Positions 35,904 to 44,973 of a stretch of 64,000 nt of DNA are shown here, one piece after another. The position numbers were made by a program, and so were the translations under genes. Position 1 is the first letter of the stretch. Each line of letters begins with the position of its first letter. The stretch spans positions 1-64,000 of the forward strand of contig JANQSA010000077.1 in NCBI GenBank assembly GCA_028284285.1, given 5' to 3'. Below the pieces are notes generated by a model. The model had not been told where the DNA came from. It saw nothing but the letters and a program-made list of their open reading frames with translations, and did not search any database. Source of the DNA: Croceivirga sp. (GTDB lineage: Bacteria > Bacteroidota > Bacteroidia > Flavobacteriales > Flavobacteriaceae).

Positions 35904-37337
35904 ATGAAAAAAATCCATCTTGCTCTACTTGTCTTGACAGTAATAACTGCCTGTGAACAAAAAAAAGAGAAAAAAAATAGCGCATTTGAAATCGTAGAAA
36001 ATGAAAAAACCGAAAGGCTCGATTCATTGTTTACCGAATTTCATAAATACGAAGAATTCAACGGCAACGTATTAATCGCAGAAAATGGAAAAATTATCTT
36101 TCAAAACAGCTACGGATTAGCTAATGAAGAAAGTGGCGAAAAATTAAATATTGAAACTGTTTTTGAACTTGCTTCTGTGTCCAAGCAATTTACCGCTATG
36201 GGAATAGTACAACTTAAAAAGGAAGGTAAACTTTCATATGACGATGACATAAGCCAATTCATTCCGGAACTTTCGAACTACAAAGGAGTCACGATCAAAA
36301 ACCTTTTAACCCATACAGGAGGACTTCCTGATTATATGAGTTTAGCGGAAAAAGAATGGAATAAATCAAAGATTGCGACCAACAAAGATATCATCAAACT
36401 ATTTCAAGATTTTAAGCCCGAAAAGGAGTTTGAATCCAACAAAGATTACGCTTACAGCAATACAGGCTATCTTTTGTTAGGAACAATAATCGAAAGAGTT
36501 AGCGGTCAAAGTTTTGGTGAATATTTAAATGACAAAATATTCGCGCCTCTTGAAATGGATAACACCTTTGTGTATCGAAGAAGATATGAACCAAAAGAAG
36601 TTTCAAATTATGCTCAAGGCTATATTTATTCTGATAGTTTAAACAGAAGGATATTACCTGATGAGAATGGAAAGGAATTTTTCTTTGTCTATTTGGATGG
36701 TATTGTAGGAGACGGTATGGTCAATTCAAACCTACACGATTTATTAAAATGGGATAGAGCTTTGTACTCCTCTCGTTTAATCGATGAACAAGATAAAAAT
36801 TTGATTTTTTATCCCCATAAGTATGCTGATAGTTTAGAAACGGATTATGGGTTTGGATGGTTTATCAAGGAAGACCCCACTTTTGGAAAGATAGTACGTC
36901 ACGCCGGAGGTTGGGCAGGATACAGAACGTATATTGAACGGCATTTGGATAATGATAAAACGATTATTATCCTTCAAAATCAAGGAACCCGAAAAATAAA
37001 AATGCCTTCTGGACAGTCAAGAAAAATACTATATGACTTACCCATAGAAAAAACCCTAAGGCTAGAAGATGACACTCTTAAAAAATATGAAGGCACTTAC
37101 GTAAATGAAAATGGTGTAGAGGTGGAAGTAGTTTTTAGAGAGAAATCATTATGGGTTCCCGTCCGTTCATCCACAAAGTTCCCGCTAATTCCAATTTCAA
37201 AAACCAAATTCATCCTTTATGGGTTTCGCCCGGAAGTTACGTATGAATTTATCCTGGATGAAAAAGGCAATGTAGATAGTTACAGGGTACAACAGATTGA
37301 TACAGGTGTTGACAGAACTGCCAAACGGAAAGAATAA
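35904..37337 (+). CDS. Serine hydrolase lipoprotein (class C beta-lactamase / D-Ala-D-Ala peptidase fold)
   Basis: The 477-residue lipoprotein (LTVITAC) carries the penicillin-binding-like motifs: SVSK (Ser91-Lys94), AYSNTGY (tyrosine-Ser-Asn, about residue 190) and RHAGGWAGY (KTG-equivalent, about residue 335). The C-terminal ~90 residues form a separate beta-rich domain (LKKYEGTYVNENGVEVEVV) like DUF3471. It may be an esterase, peptidase or beta-lactamase-like enzyme; the substrate is unknown. It begins the AT-rich one-gene series. Confidence 0.82.
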   Translation: MKKIHLALLVLTVITACEQKKEKKNSAFEIVENEKTERLDSLFTEFHKYEEFNGNVLIAENGKIIFQNSYGLANEESGEKLNIETVFELASVSKQFTAMGIVQLKKEGKLSYDDDISQFIPELSNYKGVTIKNLLTHTGGLPDYMSLAEKEWNKSKIATNKDIIKLFQDFKPEKEFESNKDYAYSNTGYLLLGTIIERVSGQSFGEYLNDKIFAPLEMDNTFVYRRRYEPKEVSNYAQGYIYSDSLNRRILPDENGKEFFFVYLDGIVGDGMVNSNLHDLLKWDRALYSSRLIDEQDKNLIFYPHKYADSLETDYGFGWFIKEDPTFGKIVRHAGGWAGYRTYIERHLDNDKTIIILQNQGTRKIKMPSGQSRKILYDLPIEKTLRLEDDTLKKYEGTYVNENGVEVEVVFREKSLWVPVRSSTKFPLIPISKTKFILYGFRPEVTYEFILDEKGNVDSYRVQQIDTGVDRTAKRKE

Positions 37338-37360
37338 CCGGCTATAACATGGGTTAGGCA
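37319..37360 (+). repeat. Cassette-junction-like inverted element at serine-hydrolase 3' end
   Basis: TGCCAAAC (37319-37326) pairs with GTTAGGCA (37353-37360) at 7 of 8 positions. It spans the stop codon and includes the GGCTATAAC motif found at later junctions. GTTAGGC fits the consensus GTTRRRY of integron attC cores, but this single match is weak. Confidence 0.35.
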
Positions 37361-37368
37361 CAAATTGA

Positions 37369-37809
37369 ATGAACAAACTAGTTGAAAAACCACATCTGGC
37401 TTTTTTACTTGCGATTCCGATACTAATGCTGATTGGAATTTTGAGGGGAAACGCAACATTGGACATAAATGTTCATGACACCTTTTATGTTATTGCTTAT
37501 TTGCATTTAGCAACACTGATTTCAATACTCTTTGGAATAATCGGAATGGGATATTGGATCATGCTAAAATCGGATAGAAAACTATCAAAATGGCTGAATG
37601 GGACGCACATTGGACTGACTTTTGGCGGAATAATAGTCGTGTGGATTTTGACTAAATTTTATCGGTCAGAAACAGTGGAATATCAATTCAATAGTAAACT
37701 TACTCTAATTATAACATTGATTATTATTCTTATGATTGTGGGGCAATTAATTTTTCCCATTAACATTATTTACGGACTGATAAAAAAGAAAAAAAATAAT
37801 ATACGGTAA
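37369..37809 (+). CDS. Four-helix membrane protein with cytochrome-oxidase-subunit-I-like motif
   Basis: The 146-residue protein has four hydrophobic segments (residues ~12-28, 38-68, 80-98, 108-135). The first extramembrane segment LDINVHDTFYVIAYLHL resembles the DIxxHDTYYVVAHFHY region of heme-copper oxidase subunit I, with one histidine of the expected pattern kept at VHDT. It is far too short for a functional oxidase subunit. Function is unknown; it may be a remote relative or a fragment. Confidence 0.6.
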   Translation: MNKLVEKPHLAFLLAIPILMLIGILRGNATLDINVHDTFYVIAYLHLATLISILFGIIGMGYWIMLKSDRKLSKWLNGTHIGLTFGGIIVVWILTKFYRSETVEYQFNSKLTLIITLIIILMIVGQLIFPINIIYGLIKKKKNNIR

Positions 37810-37928
37810 CAATGACCATAATTCATTGTGGTTTAGTGCCACGCCAACCTGCCCGAACGTACCCGTTCGGCAAGGGCGGGAATCATACCTGCCCGCCGGT
37901 AGACAGGGCCGAGACCTTTGGCAACAAG
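37807..37928 (+). repeat. Structured cassette-junction repeat, copy 1
   Basis: This segment runs from TAACAATG at the preceding gene's stop to GACCTTTGGCAA (37913-37924), 23 bp before the next ATG. It contains perfect stems CCGAACG/CGTTCGG (37853-37870) and GGCGGG/CCCGCC (37875-37897), and shares GGAATCATACCTGCC with copy 5. Confidence 0.65.
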
Positions 37929-37946
37929 CAAAAAAAACGAGAATAG

Positions 37947-38939
37947 ATGAAAAGAATAGTATTTGGAATAATTATCGTATTGATGATTTCCTGTATTGAA
38001 AAATCCCAAACGGAATTTTCTTTAAGTGGAAAAACAAACGGATTTGAAAATGAGACGTTAATATTTTTGAACCATAATAACAAGACAATAGACTCAACAA
38101 TAGTCGAAAACAATTCTTTTAAGTTTAATACTAAATTACCTTCCTCACCAATACAATTATGGCTTCACAATGAAGATTTTTCGAGTTATAGGGCATTTTG
38201 GGCAGAAGACAAACCAATGACCTTTGATGCAACGAAAACCAATTTTAGAAATGCTGAAATAAAAGGCTCTGAATCAGAAAATTTGAGTTTTAGTCTTTAT
38301 CGAAAAATTGACACTCTACCCAGAGGAAAAAGGCAAAAATTTGAAATGGAATTTGTAAGTAATAATCCTAAAAGTATCGTAAGTGCTTCAATGCTTTCCA
38401 TTTATTCAACAACTTGGGGAAAAGAAAAAACGAAAGAACTTTACGAACAATTATCGGCAGAGAATAAAAATTCAGAATTTGGAAAGGAAATAAGGAGGTA
38501 CCTTGAACTTAATAAAGAACCCAAAATCGGAGAAAAATTTATTGACTTTGAATCAGAAGACCAAAATGGCGAATTAAAAAAATTATCTCAATTGAAGGGA
38601 AGAGCTGTACTTCTTGAATTTTGGGCCTCTTGGTGTGGTCCTTGTCGACAAGAGAATCCTAATCTTGTGAAAACGTACGAAAAGTTCAATCCGAAAGGGT
38701 TTGAAATATTTGCTGTTTCATTAGACGAAAACAAAGAAAGCTGGTTAAAGGCAATTAAGAAGGATAATTTAAATTGGGACCACGTGAGTGATTTAAGAGG
38801 TAACAGAAATGAAGCTTCTCTAATTTATGGAATCAATGGAATACCTGACAACTTTTTAATCGCCGAGAATGGAGAAATAATTGGGAGAAATTTACGAGGA
38901 GATAAATTAAATCAAAAACTAAAAGAAATACTGGAATAA
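37947..38939 (+). CDS. DUF4369-thioredoxin-like (TlpA/ResA) lipoprotein
   Basis: The 330-residue lipoprotein (IVLMISC) has an N-terminal DUF4369-type beta domain (FSLSGKTNGFENETLIFL, about residues 24-130) and a C-terminal AhpC/TlpA thioredoxin fold (about residues 190-330) with active site WCGPC (Cys230, Cys233) in FWASWCGPCRQENP. It likely reduces disulphides in the periplasm, as is common in Bacteroidota. The active-site proline after the beta strand is GIPD. Confidence 0.87.
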   Translation: MKRIVFGIIIVLMISCIEKSQTEFSLSGKTNGFENETLIFLNHNNKTIDSTIVENNSFKFNTKLPSSPIQLWLHNEDFSSYRAFWAEDKPMTFDATKTNFRNAEIKGSESENLSFSLYRKIDTLPRGKRQKFEMEFVSNNPKSIVSASMLSIYSTTWGKEKTKELYEQLSAENKNSEFGKEIRRYLELNKEPKIGEKFIDFESEDQNGELKKLSQLKGRAVLLEFWASWCGPCRQENPNLVKTYEKFNPKGFEIFAVSLDENKESWLKAIKKDNLNWDHVSDLRGNRNEASLIYGINGIPDNFLIAENGEIIGRNLRGDKLNQKLKEILE

Positions 38940-38940
38940 T

Positions 38941-39020
38941 CCCAGTGGCTAACCATTGCTATGATTTCGTCCCTCCCGAGTACTCGGGAGGGACGAAATC
39001 ATAGTTGGGACCGCTGGCAA
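38941..39020 (+). repeat. Cassette-junction repeat copy 2 with a 46-nt perfect palindrome
   Basis: A perfect, loop-free 23-bp inverted repeat occupies 38959-39004 (left arm starts CTATGATTTCG, right arm ends CGAAATCATAG). It is flanked by CCAGTGG (38942-38948) and CCGCTGG (39011-39017), which also pair, and ends with GACCGCTGGCAA (39009-39020), 18 bp before the next ATG. Confidence 0.7.
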
Positions 39021-39037
39021 ATAGTAAAAACAGGACA

Positions 39038-40321
39038 ATGGGTATACTCAAAGAAATACCTGAACTGATAAAGGCTGAGGTTATCACGCAAGAGACCGCA
39101 GACAGAATTCAGGATTACTATAAAAACAAGAGGAGCTCATCAACCAACCGGCTATTCATCGTTTTTGGGATTTTAGGGGCAATTCTGGTGGGACTTGGTA
39201 TTATCCTGATAATAGCCCATAACTGGGACGAACTTTCGCGAGCAACAAAAACATTCTTTGCTTTTCTGCCATTATTCATTGGACAGCTGCTCTGTGGTTT
39301 TACATTAATCAAAAAACAGGACAGCATTGCCTGGAGAGAAAGTAGCGCGGCTTTCTTATTCTTCTCAGTGGGAGCAAGCATATCCCTTGTAAGTCAGGTT
39401 TACAATATACCCGGAAACTTGAGTTCGTTCTTGCTTACGTGGATGCTCCTTTGCTTCCCATTGATCTATGTGATGAAATCTTCCATGGTCTCATTACTAT
39501 ATCTCATAGGAATAACCTATTATGCCTGTGAAACCAGTTATTGGTCATACCCTTCATCCGAATCTTACCCGTACTGGGTGCTATTATCGCTTGCCTTACC
39601 GCATTATTATCTTTTGTATTTGAAAAACCCAAAAAGCAATTTTATGATTTTCCACAACTGGTTAATTCCTTTGTCTGTGGTAATTACTTTGGGAACAGTT
39701 GCACAAAAAACAGAAGAACTAATGTTCATTGCCTATTTCAGTCTCTTTGGATTATTCTATTTGATTGGCCATAAAGACTTTTTTATCCGGCAAAAATCAA
39801 GAAACAGCGGATATAAACTATTAGGTTCTCTTGGAACAATTGTGCTACTACTGACCTTGAGCTTTAACTGGTTTTGGGAAGATTTGAGAAATAGCGACTT
39901 ACAATTGAATGAAGTGATTTCAACACCTGAATTTTTCGCTTCAACAATCCTATCCTTATTTGCAGTAGGACTTCTATATGTACATCTAAAAGACAAAGCG
40001 CTGAACAACATTCAACCATTAGTGCTAATATTTATTCTGTTTATTATAACCTTCGTACTTGGATTGTCATCCCCAATTGCTGTTGTACTTATTAATCTCT
40101 ATGTTTTTGCCGTTGGTATTTTGACAATAAGGGACGGAGCCCAACAAGACCACTTAGGGATATTAAACTATGGACTCCTGGTAATAACAGCATTAGTCAT
40201 TTGCAGATTCTTTGATACCGAACTGAGTTTTGTTGTCAGAGGGATTATGTTTGTTTCCGTGGGTGCAGGATTCTTCATTGCGAATTACCTGATGCTTAAA
40301 AAAAGAAAGGCGAATGAATAG
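39038..40321 (+). CDS. DUF2157 membrane protein
   Basis: The 427-residue protein opens with a soluble segment MGILKEIPELIKAEVITQETADRIQDYY typical of DUF2157, then about 12 hydrophobic segments (GILGAILVGLGIILIIAHNWDELSRATK). The frame opens upstream at a TTG (39005), inside the palindrome region; 39038 gives the family start. It overlaps the GDYXXLXY gene by 8 bp, the usual pairing in genomes. Function unknown. Confidence 0.8.
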   Translation: MGILKEIPELIKAEVITQETADRIQDYYKNKRSSSTNRLFIVFGILGAILVGLGIILIIAHNWDELSRATKTFFAFLPLFIGQLLCGFTLIKKQDSIAWRESSAAFLFFSVGASISLVSQVYNIPGNLSSFLLTWMLLCFPLIYVMKSSMVSLLYLIGITYYACETSYWSYPSSESYPYWVLLSLALPHYYLLYLKNPKSNFMIFHNWLIPLSVVITLGTVAQKTEELMFIAYFSLFGLFYLIGHKDFFIRQKSRNSGYKLLGSLGTIVLLLTLSFNWFWEDLRNSDLQLNEVISTPEFFASTILSLFAVGLLYVHLKDKALNNIQPLVLIFILFIITFVLGLSSPIAVVLINLYVFAVGILTIRDGAQQDHLGILNYGLLVITALVICRFFDTELSFVVRGIMFVSVGAGFFIANYLMLKKRKANE

Positions 40322-40898
40322 CAAAAAAATACTGTTGACTGCATTTATCCTTGTTGCATTGGCGCAACTGTACGTCCCTGCTAAAATGATCTGGGAGAGA
40401 GAGGAAGTATTGGACAAGGGGACAGAATATAAATTCAAGACAGCACCTATTGACCCTAATGATCCGTTCAGAGGAAAATACATTACGCTTAACTACGACG
40501 AAAATACCGTGGAAATTGAAAGCGAAAAAGACTGGAGGAGAGGGGATAAAATTTATATTCACTTAACCATGGACAGTGATGGATATGCCAGGATAGCATC
40601 TGCTTCAAAAGAAAAACCGTCCGACAACAAAGATCATATTAGAGCTAAAGTAAATCATGTTTGGGGAAATGGTTCCAATAGGCTGACAATTGACTATCCC
40701 TTTGACAGATTTTACATGGAAGAATCCAAAGCATATGACGCGGAACTAACCTATAGGCAATCGCAACGGGACACAAGCAAAATAACCTATGCTTTGGTTA
40801 GTGTTAAAAACGGAGAAGCTGTATTAAAAGATGTTCTGATTGACGGGATTTCCATAAGTGAAATAGTTAAAACAAACCGGGAAAAAAATAAAGAATAA
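40314..40898 (+). CDS. GDYXXLXY-domain protein
   Basis: The 194-residue protein has one N-terminal membrane segment (residues ~7-26) and then the GDYXXLXY domain, recognisable at PFRGKYITLNYDEN (residues ~51-64), with a beta-rich remainder. These proteins are usually encoded with DUF2157 membrane proteins. The overlap here (ATGAATAG) suggests coupled translation. No enzymatic role is known. Confidence 0.78.
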   Translation: MNSKKILLTAFILVALAQLYVPAKMIWEREEVLDKGTEYKFKTAPIDPNDPFRGKYITLNYDENTVEIESEKDWRRGDKIYIHLTMDSDGYARIASASKEKPSDNKDHIRAKVNHVWGNGSNRLTIDYPFDRFYMEESKAYDAELTYRQSQRDTSKITYALVSVKNGEAVLKDVLIDGISISEIVKTNREKNKE

Positions 40899-41061
40899 AA
40901 ACGTTTAAGAAAAAGCAGTTGCGAACACTCACTATAGCGCATTGCTACCCTTCTTCACAAATGAAAAATACTAACTTTAGACTGGCTGTGATCTCGAAAT
41001 CCAAAGATCTTTCGATTGTCTGCCTCAATGAGGTCATAGCAGTACCGTTATACCGTATTTT

Positions 41062-41655
41062 ATGAAACTTAACAGTGTATTGATTTTGATCTGCCTTTTC
41101 CTATTTGACCAAGGCTTTGCCCAAGATCCGAAAACAGAATTGGAACGGTTTGTGAGAAATGAGTTCAACAATGGTGAACTTACGCTGAAAATTGTAAAGA
41201 ATCAATGGAATGCGCCAAAGAAAGAATTCCCAACCGACCAAAACGGTAAAATCTTAGATCCTCGAATACTTTTTGAATCCAAACTTAGCCTTTCTGAAGT
41301 GGAACTAAGGAATATGGGAGTGGTCCAACTACGTTTTAAATATTCCGACTCATTATTATGTATCCAACCTTTGGAGAATAGCATTTTCCCCGAAATAGAA
41401 ATAGACCTGGGATCTTCTGTAGCCCGCATAAATGGACTTGAGCTTTCAAAGGTCGCGGAAATGGACATAAAGGACTCAAAAAACTTATTCGGTAGTCCCT
41501 GGAACGGATTTCAATGGAAATCAAACAAATCTAATGGCAACACAGAAAAAGGACTAAAACTTACTTTAGGAAAAATAACAGAAAACGGTAAAAAATACAT
41601 TGAAGTGCTATGGTTCGAAAAGGATATCAAAAGACATTACAGATTACTTGGTTAA
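41062..41655 (+). CDS. Hypothetical secreted protein
   Basis: The 197-residue protein has a signal peptide (ILICLFLFDQGFAQ). The mature part is polar, without recognised domains or catalytic motifs; it contains an ESKLSLSEVELRNMG stretch and ends KRHYRLLG. A related charged pattern in the hypothetical lipoprotein downstream is not convincing evidence of homology. It is one unit of the AT-rich array. Confidence 0.6.
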   Translation: MKLNSVLILICLFLFDQGFAQDPKTELERFVRNEFNNGELTLKIVKNQWNAPKKEFPTDQNGKILDPRILFESKLSLSEVELRNMGVVQLRFKYSDSLLCIQPLENSIFPEIEIDLGSSVARINGLELSKVAEMDIKDSKNLFGSPWNGFQWKSNKSNGNTEKGLKLTLGKITENGKKYIEVLWFEKDIKRHYRLLG

Positions 41656-41764
41656 AAACCCTGGTATTAATTCAACCTTACCCTTCCAGCTCTTTCAAAA
41701 TATTTCTACATTCGAGCACCAAAAAAAGAATTGGCTTGATTTCATCCTTTTATGCCTTACTCTC

Positions 41765-41835
41765 ACAACCCGTAGTTGTTGGTCAGAGGTGGGAATCATA
41801 GCTGCCGAACAGATAGGCAGGACCAAGATGGTTGT
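41765..41835 (+). repeat. Structured cassette-junction repeat, copy 3
   Basis: Paired ends are ACAACC (41765-41770)/GGTTGT (41830-41835), with inner TTGGTC (41779-41784)/GACCAA (41821-41826). The interior shares GGGAATCATAGCTGCC with copies 1 and 5 (one mismatch to CATACCTGCC) and AGGCAGGACCAAGA with copy 5. Confidence 0.65.
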
Positions 41836-41869
41836 ACCTAATTGTAATCCATATTTAAAGTAAAGCAAC

Positions 41870-42463
41870 ATGATAAAAAAAGTAATATTTCAGTTAATCA
41901 CAATCGTATTACTCCTTTCTGGCTGTAAACCTTCACCCACTCAACCCCCTACTTTAAATGACTACAAAGTGGGTGAGAAATGGACCTGGAAATGGGAAAG
42001 CTCGGTTGAAGGGGAAATTCGGGGTGAAGGAAAAGATATACGGGAAGTAGTGGATCATAATGGCGTTTTAGGACTTTGGAATGGTTTCGATACTATTCCA
42101 ATTGCTAAGATCTTAAACAAAGAGAAAGGCAATAGTTCCCCTTTTCGGGATTGGCCTTTGACAGTTGGAAAAAAATGGAAGTATGAATCTGAGTGGACCA
42201 ATGAATCCGGGGAAAAAGGAAAAACCAGTCAGGATGTGGAAATTATTGCATTTGAAGAATTGAATGTAGTCGCCGGGAAGTTTATGGCCTATAAAATACA
42301 ATATGATGGATTCATAGAAAATTATGAGGTAGGGGGAAAAGGCAAAGTCACGGATGTTTTTTGGTATTGTCCTGAGTTAAAAACCAATGTAAAACATATT
42401 CAAGATGGTGGTAATGGATTTTTATATACCAGTGAATTGATAGAATATACCGGTGCTAAGTAA
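41870..42463 (+). CDS. Hypothetical lipoprotein
   Basis: The 197-residue product has a lipoprotein signal (IVLLLSGC) and a soluble beta-rich domain with WTWKWESSVEGE and WPLTVGKKWKYESEW patterns. This DYKVGEKWTW...GKKW motif is seen in many secreted Bacteroidota proteins of unknown role. No catalytic residues are apparent. Confidence 0.6.
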   Translation: MIKKVIFQLITIVLLLSGCKPSPTQPPTLNDYKVGEKWTWKWESSVEGEIRGEGKDIREVVDHNGVLGLWNGFDTIPIAKILNKEKGNSSPFRDWPLTVGKKWKYESEWTNESGEKGKTSQDVEIIAFEELNVVAGKFMAYKIQYDGFIENYEVGGKGKVTDVFWYCPELKTNVKHIQDGGNGFLYTSELIEYTGAK

Positions 42464-42468
42464 AAACG

Positions 42469-42510
42469 CTGCACCTCAAGGGCTATAACCCGCCCGACCG
42501 TTGTGTAACA
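42469..42510 (+). repeat. Cassette-junction repeat, copy 4 (short form)
   Basis: CAAGGGCTATAACCCGCCC is followed by GACCGTTGTGTAACA (42496-42510), the clearest copy of the right-end motif. CAAGGG and CCGTTG pair at five of six positions. It lacks the long internal hairpins of the other copies. Confidence 0.6.
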
Positions 42511-42540
42511 TTTTCAGAAAGTTAGGAGCCAGAGGGTACT

Positions 42541-43872
42541 ATGAAAAAATTGCAGCTAATCTTTGTTTTGATTGTTCTCGTGATAGTAGCGTGTACAGAA
42601 ACAAGAACTGAAAAAAATCATACTGAAAAGACACGAAAACAAAAATGGGTCGAGGACCTCTCCTATTTCGAGTATGAATACCTTACCGAATCCAAAACTT
42701 TCCCCGAAGATTCAATTTCATCTTGTAAAAAAGTATTGGCGGACTTAAAAACGGGATTAGACACGCTGACCGATAATCAAATTATTGTACAACTTTCCAG
42801 GTGTGTCGCTATGGCAAATAATGGCCATACCACTATACATCTTAGCTGGATGGATAAGATACCCTTACGATTTTATTGGTTTAAAGACGGGCTATATATC
42901 ATAAAAACAGATAGTTCTTCCAGTAACTATTTAGGAGCTAAAATTCTAAAGATCAATTCTATTGCAATTGAGGACGTACAAAAAAAACTTAGCCCATATC
43001 TATCGGGAATAGACAACTGGAAAAAGTATACTGCCACCAATTATCTATCAAGTCCGGAAATCTTGAATGGAATTGGATTGACCGAAAGGGATTCCATGAA
43101 AATTACCCTGGTAATAGGAAAAGACACTTTAGAGGTACCTTTTGGAACAAAAGAAATGGAAAACAGCAAATACGAATACGAGACCTGGTCGGACTTGTAC
43201 CCTGATTCGACCGAAATGGGTTGGAGGCATATGTTAGGAACAAATGAGAATCTACCGCTTTATTTAAAACATATGAAAGACGGAGTGTTCTACAAATTTC
43301 TGGATGCTGAAAAGATTGCCTATTTCAGTATTAATGCTTTATGGTATAGATGTCCGGATTTTGAAGACAAAATCAAGACTTTTATTGATGAGTTAAAAAC
43401 CAAAACAGCCTATACCGTTGTTTTTGATTTAAGATACTATACTGGCGGCAATTATTTGATTCCCCTAAAACTAGCTACCAAACCGCCAAAAATAATTGAC
43501 GATGATAAGAAAATATACTTGATAACCAGTAGGATGACGTTTTCCGCAGGCTTGGTCACCGCTGCGCGAATCAAACATTTTGCGGAAAATAAAATTGTAG
43601 TTGTTGGTGAAGAAGTGGGAGACCATTTAAAATTTTGGGCCGAAGGTGATTATTACAAATTGCCAAATTCTGAAATTGAAATACAGGATTCCGAATCCAA
43701 ACATGACTGGCAGGACAATACGTTTGAGATCGGCACAACTTTTTGGATTAATGCATTTTACGGAGTCGGAGCTAAGGATTTGCATGTGGACGAACCCATA
43801 CGGTTAAGTTTCAGGGATTACACCGATAGAAAAGACCCTATTTTGGAATGGATAATTAGTGATGTTGAGTAA
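42541..43872 (+). CDS. S41-family peptidase-like lipoprotein
   Basis: The 443-residue lipoprotein (VIVAC) has a C-terminal S41 (tail-specific/C-terminal processing) peptidase region: VVFDLRYYTGGNYLI, then the serine in SRMTFSAGLVTA (about residue 334) and VVGEEVGD. The amino-terminal half (about residues 40-240) is an uncharacterised helical domain, and a PDZ-like stretch is plausible around residues 115-150. Substrate unknown. Confidence 0.8.
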   Translation: MKKLQLIFVLIVLVIVACTETRTEKNHTEKTRKQKWVEDLSYFEYEYLTESKTFPEDSISSCKKVLADLKTGLDTLTDNQIIVQLSRCVAMANNGHTTIHLSWMDKIPLRFYWFKDGLYIIKTDSSSSNYLGAKILKINSIAIEDVQKKLSPYLSGIDNWKKYTATNYLSSPEILNGIGLTERDSMKITLVIGKDTLEVPFGTKEMENSKYEYETWSDLYPDSTEMGWRHMLGTNENLPLYLKHMKDGVFYKFLDAEKIAYFSINALWYRCPDFEDKIKTFIDELKTKTAYTVVFDLRYYTGGNYLIPLKLATKPPKIIDDDKKIYLITSRMTFSAGLVTAARIKHFAENKIVVVGEEVGDHLKFWAEGDYYKLPNSEIEIQDSESKHDWQDNTFEIGTTFWINAFYGVGAKDLHVDEPIRLSFRDYTDRKDPILEWIISDVE

Positions 43873-44020
43873 AAACTATGCATAACAATAGCTATAGCCT
43901 GCCCGATTGTATCGTTCAGGCGGGCCTGACCGCACGAACGAAACGGACAGGGTCAGGAATCATACCTGCCTGCATGCCAAAGGCATGTAAACCGGTAGGC
44001 AGGACCAAGACCGTTGTTTA
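43871..44020 (+). repeat. Structured cassette-junction repeat, copy 5 (longest)
   Basis: The ~150-bp element contains several inverted repeats: CATGCC (43973-43978)/GGCATG (43982-43987), CCTGCCT/AGGCAGG around them, and CCTGACC/GGTCAGG. It begins after ATAACAATAGCTATAGCC and ends with GACCGTTGTTTA (44009-44020), 15 bp before the esterase ATG. Confidence 0.7.
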
Positions 44021-44034
44021 CCAATAAAGCTGCC

Positions 44035-44847
44035 ATGAAACATCATCTATTACGCCTACTTTTTATATTAGTGAATTTTTACACTTTCGCACAGGATTCT
44101 ATTTGCATAAACAAAACCATCAAGCATACTATTCCGTCAGCCTATTTAAGTGAAAATAGAGAGTATTGGGTCAGCTTACCGCTTAAATATGCCGATTCCA
44201 TTGAATACCCTGTTATTTATGTTTTTGATGCCGAATGGAGGTTTGATTTAATTAAAAACATCTCCTTTGATTTAGGAGCAAATAAAAAAATACAAAACTC
44301 CATTGTGGTTGGGATTCCACATATTGATTGGGAAAACAAAAGAGGGCAAGACCTCACTTTTAGTCGGTCCAGAATTGAGTATGATGGAGAAAAGGTGGAT
44401 TCTACCTGGTATAACGATTCCAATTCGGGAAGAGGAATGAACTTTTACAATTATTTGATTCATGAATTAATTCCGGATGTCAATAAACACTATGCGACTA
44501 ATAATCACGAAACTTTGATAGGGCATTCTTACGGAGGTTACTTTGGAGGATACCTCCTATCATTAGAGCATCCTTTTGAAGTTATTCATATCTATGATCC
44601 TTCAATTTGGTATAGCGATGGAGAAGTTATAAAGAAATTCAAAGCGAAAAACTACACCAGGAAAACTAAAATACACCTTACCTATCAACCAAAACCGGAA
44701 TTTCATAAAAGCAAAATAGAAACGTTTATTAAAGCACTTGAAGAGAATACGTACATCACGCTAACCCAACAGTTTTACGAAAATGATACTCACAATTCCC
44801 TGTTTTTAGATAGCTTTTACAAAGGGATAATTAAAACCAACCAATAA
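44035..44847 (+). CDS. Secreted alpha/beta-hydrolase esterase (enterochelin-esterase-like)
   Basis: The 270-residue product has a signal peptide (LFILVNFYTFAQ) and an alpha/beta-hydrolase fold of the IroE/Fes type: YPVIYVFDAEWRFDLI near the N-terminus, the nucleophile elbow IGHSYGGYFGG (Ser about residue 165) and a candidate catalytic histidine in ENDTHNSL near the C-terminus. A longer frame starts at a TTG in the upstream junction (44014), but 44035 gives the normal signal peptide. Substrate unknown. Confidence 0.78.
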   Translation: MKHHLLRLLFILVNFYTFAQDSICINKTIKHTIPSAYLSENREYWVSLPLKYADSIEYPVIYVFDAEWRFDLIKNISFDLGANKKIQNSIVVGIPHIDWENKRGQDLTFSRSRIEYDGEKVDSTWYNDSNSGRGMNFYNYLIHELIPDVNKHYATNNHETLIGHSYGGYFGGYLLSLEHPFEVIHIYDPSIWYSDGEVIKKFKAKNYTRKTKIHLTYQPKPEFHKSKIETFIKALEENTYITLTQQFYENDTHNSLFLDSFYKGIIKTNQ

Positions 44848-44973
44848 CTGTAAGCAAAAACGGTTATCACCTGCTCTTCAGCATAGTTCTGGCAGATCAT
44901 CGCTTTTTGGCTAATTTTAAAAGTATTAACCATTAATCCGGTTGGATTCTGCAAGGACAATTTCCTAACGGAA

